Positions 8,163 to 16,119 of a stretch of 64,000 nucleotides of DNA are shown piece by piece. Origin of the DNA: Mesobacillus subterraneus (GTDB taxonomy: Bacteria > Bacillota > Bacilli > Bacillales > Cytobacillaceae). The notes beneath the pieces were generated by a model. That model was not told the DNA's origin. It saw only the letters and a list, made by a program, of their open reading frames with translations, and did no database searches. The position numbers were made by a program, and so were the translations under genes. Position 1 is the first letter of the stretch, and each line of letters opens with the position of its first letter. The DNA is taken from the NCBI RefSeq assembly GCF_003937825.1, contig NZ_RSFW01000006.1, forward strand, positions 62,001-126,000, in the 5' to 3' direction.

Positions 8163-9705
8163 AAATAGTAATCCTTACACCATCAAATCTCTCTAATGAG
8201 AAGCCTTGAAATTTTTCGTTATAGGTTGTCTTGTAGTCTCTTAAGATACTGATTGCTACTTTTTCTCCTAATTTCAGGCCTTCGATTGCGTCTGTACACC
8301 AGTGTACTCCGGCGGTGTTCCGTCCAATAGCTATATTTGAAGCTAGTTTATTCAGTTCTCCTCCGACTGTCAGTGCTGCTCCGGTGTATGGTTCTAATAA
8401 TGTCCCGTCTGCGTTTGGTTTGATAGGATCGCTAATCACAAACGCCTCATTATAGAAGGCTTTTAGAATCGTAATCCCCGCGCCTGCAATACAGGCATGT
8501 CCTGATGGATAGGCAGGATGTGTAGGTGCGCCTTCTGGATAGGCTAACGGCAGCAAATACGTACCGTTTTTCTGAAAAACATGAGAATGAACCTGTGATT
8601 TTAAAAGGTCTTCGTGAATCGGATAACATGCTGCTCCTGTCATATGATTATGGAGATGGCCGCCAAATTCCTCCGGACGCAGCCTTCGATGCACGAGGAA
8701 TTTTTGAAACCAGGCTGCTTCCAATGCGGCTCTTCCTGACCTCGCGACAAAATCTAAAATATGCGGGCCGCCAAAGGTAACAAACCCACCTTGGGTCAGC
8801 GAACCATTATAAGGATTAGCCGGGTCTAGCGCCTCTTTTCCATAGGTCAGCAAGATCAAACACGCAGACATCGCAGCTTGGAATGAAAAATCAATATGAA
8901 CATATTCTCCTAAATCACGGCCATTGCGAATATAACGCGGAACTGGGTCAAGTTGCAGTGATGATGAAGGAGAACCGTTCTCGATCTTCAGCCAGTCATT
9001 GTATTTGGTCAGGTAATCTGCACCCGCAACCGGTGTACGATACTTTTGTACGATTGTCGTAGATCCATAGGGTATGTCCTTCCAAAGGAATTGCGATATA
9101 TAAGGTCCCGTAAGATCTCCTTTTGCCTCTCCCCTAAACAAAGTTTTCGGAGTCACCACACCATTGACTTTGGGCCCGCGAAAATCAGTAAACTTCGATA
9201 AATCCTGTGCGGCCTTTTTGATTAACGGATCTGTTCCATATTGGTCAAAAGGTATATCGCGCGTCACTGCCTGCCAATACACCTCTGCCATTTCACTTGC
9301 TTCCCACGCACTGCTAAAAGCTGGAGGTGCCGCCAGCTCCAAACTGTGACAGTCATCGCCAACAAGATCGAAAACATAAGCTCCTTGCGGGTTGGCTTGT
9401 TTCACCGTCCCTCCCATTGGAATCGACTCAAAATCCTCCCACTTCCCAGAATCCAGGGCATTAATCAACTTCTGATAAGCCGTGGAATCAACCTGGCCAA
9501 GGGAATTATGCGGCAAACCCTATGTATAACTCCCTATCTTCGTTTCAAATAATTCTTCATCACCATTGCACCGGTGTCTCGCAATCGATGTTTTCATGCG
9601 TTTCGCCGCCTGCAGCCTAAGATCATACGCCTTCATCCGACGCTGATAACTACCCAAAGGACCAATCAAACACTCCTTCTTCACCTTCAACCTTCTCCGT
9701 CTCAT
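8161..9705 (-). pseudogene. Vanadium-dependent haloperoxidase-type PAP2 protein interrupted by an in-frame TAG
   Basis: Read as one frame from ATG at 9705 (AAAGGTG upstream) this encodes about 514 residues. It contains the haloperoxidase/PAP2 active-site motifs: HPAYPSGHACIAGAGITILK and ASNIAIGRNTAGVHWCTDA, the Arg, Ser-Gly-His and His residues that bind vanadate or phosphate in this superfamily. At 9520-9522 the frame has TAG between KIGSYT and GLPHNSLGQVD; the parts before and after read as a continuous family N-terminus, so one base (probably AAG to TAG) explains it. The downstream part could restart at TTG 9516 (451 residues), but I see no ribosome site there. It may be a true nonsense mutation, a sequencing error, or a recently dead gene. 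The 3' end merges with a repeat element. Confidence 0.8.
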
Positions 9706-9802
9706 CCAATCACCTTTTACTCAAAAATTCACCCCGTCATTCAAAAGACAAGGCCTCCGTTCATCATATTCAAGTAAAAGAATAAAGTATGGTTACTTGT
9801 CT

Positions 9803-9859
9803 AAAACAGAGGGACGGTTCTCCTGTTTTACCAAAAACAGGAGAACCGTTCCCGTGTTA
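9803..9859. repeat. Dispersed GGGACGGTTCT element, copy 5 (compact)
   Basis: A left arm with core at 9811-9821 and an inverted arm at 9842-9852 (variant AGAACCGTTCCC) are separated by only a few bases, making a nearly continuous hairpin of about 55 nt. Confidence 0.9.
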
Positions 9860-9868
9860 TTTCAATAG

Positions 9869-9900
9869 AAAAGGACAAAATCTCATGAGATTTCATCCTT
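9869..9900 (-). terminator. Terminator of the RsbR-paralogue gene
   Basis: On the minus strand AAGGA and AAATCT pair with AGATTT and TCCTT around CATG, followed by TTTTC. It lies about 60 nt downstream of the stop codon at 9963 and before repeat copy 5. Confidence 0.65.
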
Positions 9901-9962
9901 CAATTTATGCGTTATATCAAATTTTCTCCACAACCACTGAATCCGTTCCCTGTTTAGATTAA

Positions 9963-10805
9963 TTACCTGCCCATCTTCTTCAGAGCTTGCTGCAATGTGT
10001 TAAACGTGTCGATTCCTTTTAAATCAATGCCAAGCTGGACAGATGTCATCGCCACTTCAGGCCTAATGCCTGAAAGGGCCGTTTGGATGCCAAGAAGGGA
10101 TAACGTCTGAATGATGGAATAAATCTGCTGCGCAACCATGGTATCGACCATGGGGACACCTGATAGATCAATGCATATCTTGTTCACTTGCTTCTCTATG
10201 CATTTGGCTGGCACAGTTTCCATTATCCTTTTTGCCCGTTCCGTATCAATGTCCCCGATCAGCGGCACGACCGCAGTCGTATCTCCTATTGGAATGACGG
10301 GCGCTCCTAACTCGGCGATTAAATCATACTGTGCTTTCATTCGCTCCCTTGTGATTTGATAGTACTTTTTTGAAAATTCCTGTATTAAAAAATCCATTGC
10401 AGAGTGAATAGAATGATTCCACTGCAGGATATGCTGTTTGGAAATGGCTTCTTCCTGCGCCGCAACATATTTATCTAAAAAATCCATAATAACTGTCCGG
10501 AATCGATGAACCGCTTCAAGCACTTCATAAATAGGAGTACCCAAATCTGCACGGCTCTGCGCTACTATCGATACCCATTGTTCCTGGTTCTCATGATATT
10601 CTTTCTTATCCTCCAATAACGAGCTGGCAATGGTTTTTGTGGTCAAAGCATTCTGCTTCCTTAAAAGCTGCTCATACTTTTCATCAGCATCAACAGAGTA
10701 AATGGAGTTTGGCCTCTTCTCTCTCATCAGTAACCATTGATCAGCCAAAGCCGTTTTATTCTCAATCAATGCTTTATATAATTCTTCATTCAAATCTTCT
10801 GCCAT
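9963..10805 (-). CDS. RsbR paralogue (RsbRD-type N-terminal domain plus STAS domain)
   Basis: 280 residues. Residues 1-155 are helical with the non-haem-globin/RsbRD-like pattern (ADLGTPIYEVLEAVHRFRTV). Residues about 165-278 are an RsbR STAS domain (GAPVIPIGDTTAVVPLIGDI, then CIDLSGVPMVDTMVAQQIYS). The canonical phosphorylatable Thr of the VDT motif is present at about residue 222, in contrast to the STAS protein at 1155-2174. By family it should be a stressosome co-antagonist acting with RsbS and RsbT in the cytoplasm; no rsbS/rsbT lie in the window. ATG at 10805 follows a GGAGGAAAGGGG-like ribosome site. It appears monocistronic. Confidence 0.88.
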   Translation of the reverse strand: MAEDLNEELYKALIENKTALADQWLLMREKRPNSIYSVDADEKYEQLLRKQNALTTKTIASSLLEDKKEYHENQEQWVSIVAQSRADLGTPIYEVLEAVHRFRTVIMDFLDKYVAAQEEAISKQHILQWNHSIHSAMDFLIQEFSKKYYQITRERMKAQYDLIAELGAPVIPIGDTTAVVPLIGDIDTERAKRIMETVPAKCIEKQVNKICIDLSGVPMVDTMVAQQIYSIIQTLSLLGIQTALSGIRPEVAMTSVQLGIDLKGIDTFNTLQQALKKMGR

Positions 10806-10868
10806 TGCTAACCCCTTTCCTCCTGGTTGATGTTGAAAATAGAATTCCGATTTGTCTAGGAATCATCT

Positions 10869-10892
10869 AAATAGACTCGGGACAGTCTATTT
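10869..10892. promoter_or_regulatory. Perfect 9-bp inverted repeat upstream of the RsbR-paralogue gene
   Basis: AAATAGACT and AGTCTATTT are separated by six bases. It lies about 64 nt upstream of the RsbR start codon. No U-run follows on either strand, so an operator is more likely than a terminator. The rest of 10893-11168 holds nothing I can name. Confidence 0.35.
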
Positions 10893-11168
10893 ACGCACTT
10901 TTCTATTTAAAATCATCCATCTGAGTTTGCAAAATATGAACAGGAACACTTTTTCACACTAATTGTGGATTTTCCATTATTCAATCACAGACACCAAGTT
11001 ATGGTAATTTCACCTAATTTGATTTTACTTGATAAGGTAGCTGGTGTCTAATTAAGCGGATAGTTAGCAAGCACAAATATCATATGGTCCGGGCGGTTCT
11101 TTATACGGCCCCAGCACGAACTTGCACTCCTTTTGAAATTATCACCTGCACAGCTTGAGTTAAACAAC

Positions 11169-11200
11169 AAAAGGCGGTTAATCCTTCATGGACCACCGCC
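11169..11200 (-). terminator. Terminator of the small coiled-coil gene
   Basis: GGCGGT (11173-11178) pairs with ACCGCC (11195-11200), with an inner TCC/GGA pairing. On the minus strand it is followed by TTTTG. It lies about 70 nt beyond the stop at 11272, which supports that gene being expressed. Confidence 0.6.
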
Positions 11201-11271
11201 GCTCATTCGTTAACGCATTGTAATTATATAATTAGTAATCAGCATCCCAGAACTTATCCTTTTTCATATCC

Positions 11272-11511
11272 TCAACCCTTGCCTTTGGTCTTTTTCACTC
11301 TAGACAGTCTACGTTCTAAATAACCTAAATCATATTTGTATCTGCTCAAGGTATCCTCAACGGCATCCATTACTATACTTGGATATTCACCGTTTAACTC
11401 TTTTTCCAATTCCTTAATATCAATTTTTATCAGTCGAATTGCTTCTACAATTTCGTCCTTGTTTATTATCCGATAAATCGGTCGAATCCTTTGCGATGGT
11501 TTAAAGTTCAC
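11272..11511 (-). CDS. Small hypothetical helical protein (79 aa)
   Basis: A charged, probably coiled-coil protein (KDEIVEAIRLIKIDIKELEK, then YKYDLGYLERRLSRVKKTKG) with a basic tail. The only start open to it is GTG at 11511, just after an in-frame TAA, and there is no convincing ribosome site; it may therefore be the remnant of a longer gene. A plausible terminator downstream supports transcription. Repeat copy 6 lies immediately upstream. No family recognised. Confidence 0.45.
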   Translation of the reverse strand: MNFKPSQRIRPIYRIINKDEIVEAIRLIKIDIKELEKELNGEYPSIVMDAVEDTLSRYKYDLGYLERRLSRVKKTKGKG

Positions 11512-11561
11512 TTATTTACACATCCAAATATCATTTTGTATATTTTAAATTTGTTCCACTC

Positions 11562-11619
11562 AAAAACAGAGGGACGGTTCTACTGTTTTACCAAAAACAG
11601 GAGAACCGTCCCCGTGTTT
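11562..11619. repeat. Dispersed GGGACGGTTCT element, copy 6 (inside a coding 3' end)
   Basis: Left arm core 11571-11581 and inverted arm core 11602-11612, nearly contiguous. About 40 bp of it is read as the last codons and the stop codon of the binding-protein gene at 11580-13079. Confidence 0.9.
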
Positions 11620-13079
11620 CTCAATGGTATATACCCTATTTCTTCAACAATTTTCTGTCCTTGTGGTCCTTGCATCCATTCTAGCATTGGCTTGATGGTC
11701 TGCTTCTGATTGTCTTTGATCGTAATGGCATAAAGATTGACTACATATGGATACTTGCCGGATGCGATGTTTTCGGCTGATGGTTCTACTCCATCCAGTG
11801 AAACAAGCTTGATGTTTTCATTTGGGTTCATCCCGGTTGTGAAAAATCGGAAGGAATATCCCAATGAGTTGTTGTAATTCCGGTAGCTCGCGACTTCTTC
11901 CATCAAATTTCCCATACCTGCGACTTCTTCTTTTAAAGCCGGCATTAAAGCAATGTCTCCCATGAATTTCTCCATGATCGTCTGGCTGCCGGAATCTGCA
12001 GGCCGCTGGAACGCAAGGATTTTCGCATCTGTACCGCCAATTTCATTCCAGTTTGTCGTCTTTCCGGAATAAATCGACTTGATCTGTTCAGAAGAAAGAT
12101 TATCGATTGAATTTTTTTCATTTACAAAAAACACAAATGCTTCCTTCCCAATCGGTGTGAGCTCGAGTTCCTTCCCGCTGCTTTCCGCCAATCGCTTTTG
12201 TGCCTCAGACGGCTGCGCTCCAAAAAAGATATCGACCTCGCCAGATACAAGCCTTTCAAAGGCATAAATCGTATTTGTAAAAGAAACAATCTCTTCACCG
12301 GTAGGCGTAGTATTTTGATAACCTATATTTTGATAGACTTCATTGGCAAACGCGGAATATACCGGATACGCGGCCTCGGCTCCATCGAGGACCGGCATAT
12401 CGCTTTGTTTTTCAATTGTAAAAGTGGCCGGTTCACCCAGCTTGGGCAGCTGATTGCTCGGATTCGTCACATTGTACACCTCAAGATCGACGCTGGAATA
12501 TCCATTCCCATGATCGAAACCATATGATGGCGGAAGGACATGCTTGCTCCGCTCAATGTAAATAGCCCCACTTAGCGACAATAACACTACCAACATCCCA
12601 GCTCCGACTGCGACAGGAAGTTTGCCCATCTGGACCTTTGTCTTCGTTCTTCTTTCTCCTAGTAAAAATCCAATCAAAAATAGCAGATAGTAAGCAAATG
12701 GGGCGGCAAAAGCATAAAGAAATTGCCCCATCAATGCTGACATGAAGGTATTTGGCAAAAACGGGAAAAGACCAAAAACAAAGATGACCCAAATCTGGTG
12801 CCCAAAGAACCCTTTTGATACGACCATACCAATCCCGGCAATAAGGACAGTGATAAGTAACGGAACATATACAGGAAGATATTTTTCATAAAACGAACTA
12901 GCCCGCGCTCTGCTCCCAAAGCGGAAACCTGTTATAGCCGCAACGATTGAAATGACCAGCAAAAGAATCAGTGGCCCATACTTCTCGACCGGCAACAAAG
13001 CCAAACTCATGAAAGATAAAAACAGCGGAACCACAACTATGTAAACAAACAAAAAACCAGCATCTTTCCTCATTTCCAT
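11580..13079 (-). CDS. Membrane-anchored PstS-like substrate-binding protein
   Basis: 499 residues. The first ~180 form about five hydrophobic helices (FLFVYIVVVPLFLSFMSLAL, APFAYYLLFLIGFLLGE). The rest is a periplasmic-binding-protein fold of the PstS/PBP-like type: PVYSAFANEVYQNIGY, SGEVDIFFGAQPSEAQKRLA, SIYSGKTTNWNEIGGTDAKI and FQRPADSGSQTIMEKFMG. The TNWNEIGG and R-x2-SGS features are typical of phosphate-binding proteins, so a phosphate-like ligand is likely. No pst transporter genes are adjacent, which suggests a sensor or scavenging role. The last 13 residues after YIPL (RNTGTVLLFLVKQ) are encoded by a dispersed repeat, so the original C-terminus has been replaced or extended. ATG at 13079 follows AAGGGGAT. 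Confidence 0.82.
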   Translation of the reverse strand: MEMRKDAGFLFVYIVVVPLFLSFMSLALLPVEKYGPLILLLVISIVAAITGFRFGSRARASSFYEKYLPVYVPLLITVLIAGIGMVVSKGFFGHQIWVIFVFGLFPFLPNTFMSALMGQFLYAFAAPFAYYLLFLIGFLLGERRTKTKVQMGKLPVAVGAGMLVVLLSLSGAIYIERSKHVLPPSYGFDHGNGYSSVDLEVYNVTNPSNQLPKLGEPATFTIEKQSDMPVLDGAEAAYPVYSAFANEVYQNIGYQNTTPTGEEIVSFTNTIYAFERLVSGEVDIFFGAQPSEAQKRLAESSGKELELTPIGKEAFVFFVNEKNSIDNLSSEQIKSIYSGKTTNWNEIGGTDAKILAFQRPADSGSQTIMEKFMGDIALMPALKEEVAGMGNLMEEVASYRNYNNSLGYSFRFFTTGMNPNENIKLVSLDGVEPSAENIASGKYPYVVNLYAITIKDNQKQTIKPMLEWMQGPQGQKIVEEIGYIPLRNTGTVLLFLVKQ

Positions 13080-13095
13080 ATCCCCTTCACCATCT

Positions 13096-13119
13096 ATTTG
13101 GTGTAATTTTACACTAAAT
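13096..13119. promoter_or_regulatory. Palindrome upstream of the binding-protein gene
   Basis: A near-perfect inverted repeat, ATTTGGTGTAAT against TTTACACTAAAT, starts 17 nt upstream of the start codon at 13079. Its position over the likely 5' untranslated region suggests an operator for a dimeric repressor. No matching regulator is nearby. Confidence 0.4.
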
Positions 13120-13289
13120 GAAAGTTTTAGTAAATATAAAAAGGTGTGTTATGGAAAAAATTATTTAAAAATCAACATTCGGCCATATCGCTTACCATTG
13201 ACATAAACATTCAAAAAAATAAAGACTACAAATGATATTAAAAAGAAGATAAAGTGTTTCTTGTATGAATTCGAGAGGAGTGTTCTGCC

Positions 13290-13535
13290 TTGTTTTATAA
13301 GTTAAAAAAAGAGCAACAGCAAGAGATGATTTCCGATATCCAGAGGTTTTTTTCAGAGGAAAGGGATGAAGAAATTTCAGAATTCGCAGCTGAAAGAGTA
13401 CTAGATTTCATAAAAGAATCACTTGGTCCACATTTTTACAACGCTGCCGTCTTGGATGCCATCCACGTTGTTAAGCAACAATATTCTTCAATGGAAGATG
13501 AAATTTTGACACTGGAGCAGCCTGTACGAAAATAG
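13290..13535 (+). CDS. DUF2164 family protein
   Basis: 81 residues with the DUF2164 pattern: KLKKEQQQEMISDIQRFFSE, ERDEEISEFAAERVLDFI, then ESLGPHFYNAAVLDA. Small cytosolic protein of unknown function. Start is TTG at 13290, with GAGAGGAG about 9 nt upstream. It is followed by a strong terminator and appears monocistronic. Confidence 0.88.
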   Translation: MFYKLKKEQQQEMISDIQRFFSEERDEEISEFAAERVLDFIKESLGPHFYNAAVLDAIHVVKQQYSSMEDEILTLEQPVRK

Positions 13536-13542
13536 CATTTTG

Positions 13543-13571
13543 AACCCGGTCATGGAGAACCGGGTTTTCTT
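13543..13571 (+). terminator. Terminator of the DUF2164 gene
   Basis: AACCCGG (13543-13549) pairs with CCGGGTT (13560-13566), followed by TTCTTT on the plus strand, 8 nt after the stop codon. Confidence 0.85.
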
Positions 13572-13707
13572 TATAAAGAAGGGCTAGCGATATAAAAAGT
13601 TGCTTTGGCTAACTATTGCAGTACTGCCCCAAAGGTTTTACCGGCAAGCATACGACCGGACCCCACGCATATAGTAATATAAGCATTTTAAAAAGGAGGG
13701 CTTTGCC

Positions 13708-13851
13708 TTGAATCAAACATTATGGTGGGATAGCTGGTATCTGCGCGGAAATCAACCGTCTTCCGGATACCCGTTGGTGAATTGGTGTCTGCCGCCATAT
13801 CCCCTGGCCGCTAAATCTTTGAAACCAGAAATCTATTATTCTTTAAAATAA
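13708..13851 (+). CDS. Small Trp/Pro-rich peptide heading the amidase operon (47 aa)
   Basis: A frame beginning at TTG 13708 with a strong AAAGGAGGG site upstream encodes MNQTLWWDSWYLRGNQPSSG followed by a Pro/Tyr-rich tail with one Cys and ending IYYSLK. It stops at 13851; the next gene's ribosome site overlaps or follows the stop directly. I do not recognise a family. The ribosome site and tight spacing to the next two genes are the evidence that it is translated. It could be a conserved operon peptide, a leader peptide, or a substrate or subunit of the amidase. Confidence 0.55.
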   Translation: MNQTLWWDSWYLRGNQPSSGYPLVNWCLPPYPLAAKSLKPEIYYSLK

Positions 13852-13864
13852 GGAGATGGAACGG

Positions 13865-14044
13865 ATGTCAGTGAAATATGCCTTGTATTGCAAAGGGATC
13901 ACTCCATTTGATGCGGATCTTCCCTATATTGAATATGTGCTGAAGACTATCCAGCATGCCCAAAGGGCCCTGGCTCCCGAATACGAATTGTACAAAGAAG
14001 TTCCATTTGTTGTCGTGGACAAAGGAGTATTAAAAGATGACTGA
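13865..14044 (+). CDS. Small AtzG/GatC-like accessory protein candidate (59 aa)
   Basis: Starts MSVKYALYCKGITPFDADLP; the helix LPYIEYVLKTIQHAQRAL is followed by EYELYKEVPFVVVD. The layout (acidic or Pro-rich start, one long helix, then a Leu-Glu-x-Pro motif) is like the small AtzG/DUF4089 or GatC partners of amidase-signature enzymes; this is inference from architecture and context. ATG at 13865 lies 8 nt after AGGAG, better than the in-frame ATG at 13856. The 3' end overlaps the amidase start by 8 nt, so the two are translationally coupled. Confidence 0.6.
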   Translation: MSVKYALYCKGITPFDADLPYIEYVLKTIQHAQRALAPEYELYKEVPFVVVDKGVLKDD

Positions 14045-15443
14045 ACTAGCATTCCTGACTGCTTCTGAACTCGTACCCCTCTTCAAATCGAAAAAGGTTT
14101 CGCCTGTGGAAGTGATAAAAGCTGTCTTCAGAAGAATTGAAAAGCTTGATCCGACCTATCGATCCTACATCACTACCCTTCCTGAAGATGCATTAAAACA
14201 AGCCCAGCAGGCTGAAGCAGCAATCATGAGAAATGAAGACCTTGGTCCCCTGCATGGAATTCCCGTCGGGATCAAGGATTTATATCATACAAAGGGCATA
14301 CGAACGACATCAGGTTCAGCGATGCTTCGTAACTTCATCCCCAAGATAAATGCTACAACTGTAGAGAAACTGCATAAAGCTGGCATGGTCATGACAGGAA
14401 AATTGAATACTCATGAGATGGCTGGCGGTGTATCAAGCATTAATCCGTTCTATGGCTCCAGCCGGAACCCATGGAACCCGAATTACCTGACAGGCGGATC
14501 AAGCGGCGGAAGCGGAGCTGCATTGGCAGCAGGGCTCGCGACACTTGCAACCGGTTCGGATACCTTTGGCTCGATTCGGGTTCCTGCCTCCATGTGTGGT
14601 GTCTATGGAATTAAACCAACCTACGGGCTCATAAGTCCACATGGGATTACCCCATTGGCTGCATCTTTGGATCATCCCGGCCCAATGGCCCGTTCAGTTT
14701 CAGACCTCGCTTTAATGCTGGGTTTGATGGCTGGATATGATGAGAAGTCCCCCGTTTCGTTAAAAGTGAAGGTTCCGGATTATACAAAAAGCCTCAATAA
14801 AGAAATCAAGGGGCTGCGAATAGGTGTCCCGGGTTATTTTCTACAAGGTTTGGATCCGGAAGTGAAAGAATTATTCATGAATGCGCTCAATACATTTTCT
14901 ACAATGGGGGCAATCGTGACCGAAGTCCAGCTACCTGAGTTGTCGATGTCCACTTTCGCTGGATATGTTGTTTTGACGGTTGAATCAGGCAACTATCATT
15001 ACGACATGCTCCGCACCAACCCTGCAGGCTTTGGTAATGATGTCCGCATCCTATTCGAATCCGGCCTGCTTCTTGATCACACGCATTACATACGCGCCCA
15101 GCAAGCCCGCCGGAAAATCGCCGATGCATTAAAAAAATCGTTTGAGGAAGTCGATATCCTTGCAGCTCCTGCCATACCAATCACAGTTCCACGCTTTCAG
15201 GAGAATTGGATCCTCCAAAGCACCGAACTCACAAACCGCTGCATGCCATTCACAGCACCCGCCAACTCAGCCGGAATACCAAGCCTCTCAGCACCAATCG
15301 GCTTCTCCTCAAACGGCTTGCCCGTAGGAATGCAGCTAATGGACAACCACCTCCGTGAAGACCTGCTATTCCAAGCCGGAGACGCCTGGGAAAAAGCTTA
15401 TAAAGCAAGCCCCTTGCATAAACCATATCCCGATGAACAGTGA
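14037..15443 (+). CDS. Amidase-signature family hydrolase
   Basis: 468 residues. All catalytic features of the amidase signature are present: Lys80 in GIPVGIKDLYHTKG, the cis-Ser at about 155 in GGSSGGSGAALAAG, and nucleophile Ser at about 179 in GSDTFGSIRVPASMCG. The spacing of 24 residues between the two Ser is as in known members; the usual Thr-Gly-Gly-Ser is Thr-Phe-Gly-Ser here. It hydrolyses an amide bond by family, but the substrate is unknown. It lacks the GatA operon context (no gatC/gatB), so a catabolic or biosynthetic amidase is more likely than the tRNA amidotransferase. It overlaps the small accessory gene upstream and is the third gene of a compact operon. Confidence 0.9.
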   Translation: MTELAFLTASELVPLFKSKKVSPVEVIKAVFRRIEKLDPTYRSYITTLPEDALKQAQQAEAAIMRNEDLGPLHGIPVGIKDLYHTKGIRTTSGSAMLRNFIPKINATTVEKLHKAGMVMTGKLNTHEMAGGVSSINPFYGSSRNPWNPNYLTGGSSGGSGAALAAGLATLATGSDTFGSIRVPASMCGVYGIKPTYGLISPHGITPLAASLDHPGPMARSVSDLALMLGLMAGYDEKSPVSLKVKVPDYTKSLNKEIKGLRIGVPGYFLQGLDPEVKELFMNALNTFSTMGAIVTEVQLPELSMSTFAGYVVLTVESGNYHYDMLRTNPAGFGNDVRILFESGLLLDHTHYIRAQQARRKIADALKKSFEEVDILAAPAIPITVPRFQENWILQSTELTNRCMPFTAPANSAGIPSLSAPIGFSSNGLPVGMQLMDNHLREDLLFQAGDAWEKAYKASPLHKPYPDEQ

Positions 15444-15505
15444 AACAGAGGCAGTGAAACAGAGGGACGGTTCTCCTGTTTTTTACAACTGCATGTTCAT
15501 CGGGA
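15428..15505. repeat. Single repeat arm inserted in the loop of a 12-bp inverted repeat
   Basis: TCCCGATGAACA (15428-15439, the last amidase codons) is repeated in inverted form as TGTTCATCGGGA at 15494-15505. Between them lie a short GTGAAACAGAGGC duplication and one dispersed-repeat arm (core GGGACGGTTCT at 15464-15474). The layout looks like an arm landing in the loop of the amidase 3' hairpin. Confidence 0.7.
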
Positions 15506-15659
15506 ACGATTGAGACAAATGATCTTCGTACTACAATGTCTGGCGCTCTTTTATTGCGTCAGGCATTTTCATTGGTTTCGGAACCCACTTTAAAGTCCAG
15601 GTAAATCAACTTTCACAAGTAGATTCGTGTTGTCATATTTCAGTTTCAAAAATAATTCT

Positions 15660-16055
15660 GGAGGTTCAATGCCAGATTCATCACTTTTAATGCTAGTTTG
15701 GTAACTTTTAACTTTAGATTCACATTTTTTATTCCATCTTCATAGTTCTTAATCCTGAATCGCAACTCTAATGTTACGGCTACTAGTCTTTATCATCGGT
15801 TACAAACTGTTATCTCCAGTTTCAACCTTTTTTTCTCCAGTTGCACCGTTTTTATCTCCAGTTATATTCGTTTTATCTCCAGTTTCAATCTTTTTATCTC
15901 CGGTTACCCCTTTTATTCACTGTCACCAGACTTTTATTAACGATTGACTCTCTTTTATTAACGGTTACTAGACTTTTATTAACGGTTGGCTTTATTATAT
16001 TCACGGTTACCCAATTTATATTAACGGTTGCGTTCATTTAATTCACGGTGTATAG
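15660..16055. repeat. Degenerate 21-bp tandem array, about 18-19 units
   Basis: Units such as TTTTATCTCCAGTTTCAATC and TTTTATTAACGGTTACTAGA repeat with a core-to-core spacing of 21 bp through most of the stretch, with a few 19-20 bp steps. The core drifts from TTAATGCTAG through TATCTCCAG to TTAACGGTT along the array. No coding potential apart from a trivial seven-residue repeat in one frame. 15506-15659 holds nothing I can name. Confidence 0.8.
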
Positions 16056-16082
16056 TATTACCCTCCCTAAAGACACGAAACC

Positions 16083-16110
16083 AAAAAGGCTGAACCGCCT
16101 CGGTTCAGCC
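16083..16110 (-). terminator. Terminator of the Hen1-Pnkp operon
   Basis: GGCTGAACC (16088-16096) and GGTTCAGCC (16102-16110) form a 9-bp stem. On the minus strand it is followed by TTTTTGG, 9 nt after the pnkp stop codon. Confidence 0.88.
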
Positions 16111-16119
16111 TCCTCATTT

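Noticed and set aside
15841-16041. Open frame of 66 codons with seven-residue repeats
   Set aside because: It is a by-product of the 21-bp period; no ribosome site, and the array extends on both sides with stops.
15660-16055. CRISPR array
   Set aside because: The period is 21 bp with drifting core sequence and no constant repeat with unique spacers; no cas genes in the window.
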